A stretch of DNA of 7,488 bases. Source: an uncultured Paracoccaceae bacterium. Lineage in GTDB: Bacteria > Pseudomonadota > Alphaproteobacteria > Rhodobacterales > Rhodobacteraceae. Below, piece after piece: positions 6,730-7,488 of this stretch. The stretch spans positions 1-7,488 of the forward strand of contig CALFYQ010000127.1 of the NCBI GenBank assembly GCA_937952085.1. Reading direction: 5' to 3'. Position 1 is the first letter of the stretch, and each line of letters opens with the position of its first letter. Both the position numbers and the translations under genes were made by a program. The notes beneath the pieces are model-generated. The model saw nothing but the letters and a program-made list of their open reading frames with translations, ran no database searches and was not told the origin of the DNA.

Positions 6730-6939
6730 TCAGCGGGCGCGGCAGGTCTTGACGCCGATCACGCTGTAGAGCGGGCAGTTGCCGATCAGCGCCGTCACGG
6801 TGAAGACCGCCGCCACCGCGATGGCGATCCAGTGGATCGCGCCGGCGGCGGCGAATTCCGTGGCGAAGGCTGCGTAGAGAAGCACGAGGGCCACGAGAAT
6901 CCGCAGCCCGCGATCGATACCGCCCATATTCCTGGTCAT
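6730..6939 (-). CDS. DUF2892 (YgaP-type) small inner-membrane protein
   Basis: This 69-residue protein matches the DUF2892 pattern: NMGGIDRGLRI at residues 4-14, two hydrophobic helices (about 13-31 and 34-53) and the ending NCPLYSVIGVKTC, with Cys55 and Cys66. The same module forms the membrane tail of the rhodanese YgaP. Free-standing copies are common near rhodanese, persulfide dioxygenase and sulfur-transport genes. Its biochemical role is not established; a membrane partner for sulfane-sulfur or thiol chemistry is an inference from neighbours and the paired cysteines. The start is secure: AGGAGG (6944-6949) lies 4 nt before the ATG, while the next ATG at codon 5 would be too far from it. 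It is the first gene of the four-gene sulfur operon, 45 bp before the dioxygenase start and 105 bp after the regulator's stop. Confidence 0.88.
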   Translation of the reverse strand: MTRNMGGIDRGLRILVALVLLYAAFATEFAAAGAIHWIAIAVAAVFTVTALIGNCPLYSVIGVKTCRAR

Positions 6940-6969
6940 GGTTTCCTCCTGGGGAATCGCGACGCCTGT

Positions 6970-6975
6970 CTCATC
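6970..6975 (-). promoter_or_regulatory. Possible -10 element for the sulfur operon
   Basis: GATGAG on the minus strand matches TATAAT at three of six positions. It would place a start of transcription near 6964, putting the centre of the palindrome at 6999-7011 close to -41, the classic position for a class II Crp/Fnr activator that makes up for a poor -35 box. The leader would be about 25 nt. The match is weak and the proposal leans on geometry. Confidence 0.22.
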
Positions 6976-6998
6976 GCACGGCCGGCGTCATCCGCTCG

Positions 6999-7011
6999 GT
7001 GACTAGGTCAC
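6999..7011. promoter_or_regulatory. Palindrome GTGAC-N3-GTCAC, candidate Crp/Fnr-type operator
   Basis: A perfect inverted repeat with 5-bp arms and a 3-nt centre lies about 60 bp upstream of the DUF2892 start. On the operon strand it reads TTTGTGACCTAGTCACC. The half-site GTGA is the one recognised by Crp-type helices, but the spacing between GTGA and TCAC is 5 nt, not the 6 nt of the E. coli CRP consensus. The neighbouring regulator keeps the Arg-Glu...Arg residues that read GTGA, which makes it the natural candidate to bind here. Confidence 0.42.
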
Positions 7012-7023
7012 AAAGGCCGAAAC

Positions 7024-7038
7024 GTCCCGCTGCGGGGC
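7024..7038 (-). terminator. Small hairpin just after the Crp/Fnr gene
   Basis: Arms 7024-7029 and 7033-7038 pair over 6 bp with one G-T pair around a 3-nt loop. On the minus strand this begins 6 nt after the regulator's TGA and is followed by GTTTCGGCCTTTG, a broken T-rich stretch. It could be a weak intrinsic terminator separating the regulator from the sulfur operon. Confidence 0.35.
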
Positions 7039-7044
7039 CTCGCC

Positions 7045-7488
7045 TCACCGCTCGCCGGCGGATTTCGCCAGCCGCTCCAGCCCTTCGCGGCCGATGAGCC
7101 GCACCTCGCCGCGAGACTGCTCCGCCCAGCCGCGGCGCTGGAACTCCGCCAGCGTGCGGGAAACGACCTCCCGCGCCGTGCCGAGCTCGGCCGCCAGCAC
7201 CTGATGGGTGGCGTGAACCACGTTCCCCTCGTCGGCCAGTTCGAGGAGGCGCGCGGCGAGCCGCACGTCCATCCGCCGGAACACGATGTCGTCGATCAGG
7301 GTGAAAAGGTCGGTGATCCGCCGCGAATAGGCCTTGAAGATGAACTCGCGGAAGACCGGCGAGCGCGCGGCGAGGTCGTCGAAGGTCTGCCGGGGGATCG
7401 CCACCGCCTGAACGTCGGTCTCCGCCACGCCATCGGCCGAATAATCTTCGAAGGCCAGCATGCAGGCGGTGGTCAGCACGCAGCTCTC
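7045..7488 (-). CDS. Crp/Fnr-family transcriptional regulator (5' part outside window)
   Basis: The visible 147 residues are the C-terminal two-thirds of a Crp/Fnr regulator. The reading frame is open to the window edge (ESC precedes the GTG at 7479), and Crp/Fnr proteins are normally 220-250 residues. I therefore treat the GTG as an internal Val of an ESCVLTTA segment typical of these proteins, not a start. Seen in order: the end of the effector-binding beta-roll (to AVAIPRQTF), the long dimerisation helix (about RSPVFREFIFKAYSRRITDL onward), and the winged helix-turn-helix (HATHQVLAAELGTAREVVSR, then the wing GEVRLIG). The recognition helix has Arg-Glu-Val-Val-Ser-Arg: Arg, Glu and the last Arg match the CRP residues that read GTGA, while Ser matches FNR. 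Any N-terminal iron-sulfur cysteines would be out of view, so the signal sensed cannot be told. It lies directly upstream of the sulfur operon in the same direction and probably controls it. Confidence 0.88.
   Translation of the reverse strand, partial: ESCVLTTACMLAFEDYSADGVAETDVQAVAIPRQTFDDLAARSPVFREFIFKAYSRRITDLFTLIDDIVFRRMDVRLAARLLELADEGNVVHATHQVLAAELGTAREVVSRTLAEFQRRGWAEQSRGEVRLIGREGLERLAKSAGER

Noticed and set aside
5620..7002. 460-codon plus-strand open frame antisense to the dioxygenase and DUF2892 genes
   Set aside because: It is a composition artefact spanning several confidently assigned genes and their intergenic gaps, with no domain features.
6940..7044. A BigR/SqrR-type AT-rich operator ahead of the sulfur operon
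   Set aside because: I looked for an AT-rich dyad as bound by ArsR-family persulfide sensors and saw none. The only clear dyad is the GTGAC palindrome.
1..7488. CRISPR array, insertion sequence, tRNA or phage-defence cassette
   Set aside because: There are no regularly spaced repeats, terminal inverted repeats with a transposase, clover-leaf sequences or nuclease/helicase genes. Every stretch longer than about 110 bp is covered by a confidently assigned gene.

Overview
This is a GC-rich window (roughly two-thirds G+C by eye) with strong G/C third-position bias and tightly packed genes, as in a free-living alphaproteobacterium. A Rhodobacteraceae-like host is my best guess from protein style, not a firm assignment. 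I see no tRNA, rRNA, CRISPR array, insertion sequence or phage gene.

Left part, plus strand (1-2221): the 3' part of an rbbA-type gene (C-terminal ABC-2 membrane domain) is followed after 2 bp by a complete yhhJ-type ABC-2 permease. Both match the E. coli RbbA/YhhJ pair closely, as far as I can recall those sequences. The ATP-binding domains of RbbA lie outside the window to the left.

Right part, minus strand (7488 down to 2223): a 5'-truncated Crp/Fnr-family regulator comes first. A 105 bp regulatory gap follows, then four genes in one direction: a small DUF2892 membrane protein, a Blh/ETHE1-like persulfide dioxygenase, a DUF442-sulfide:quinone oxidoreductase fusion, and a SulP anion permease with a STAS domain. 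Three of the four carry recognisable family signatures for sulfide oxidation or sulfur-oxyanion transport. The likely pathway is H2S to persulfide (oxidoreductase half of the fusion), persulfide to sulfite (dioxygenase), sulfur transfer, possibly to thiosulfate (DUF442 half), and oxyanion movement across the membrane (SulP). DUF2892 proteins are frequent companions of such genes.

The two blocks converge with a single base between their stop codons, and a 7-bp-arm inverted repeat sits at the junction. The points most worth following up are the DUF442-oxidoreductase fusion, a GTGAC-CTA-GTCAC palindrome placed where a Crp-type activator could drive the sulfur operon, the Crp-like recognition helix of the adjacent regulator, and strong GC hairpins between the operon genes. 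I found no wholly undescribed system; this looks like a known type of sulfide-detoxification operon with an unusual arrangement and regulator.
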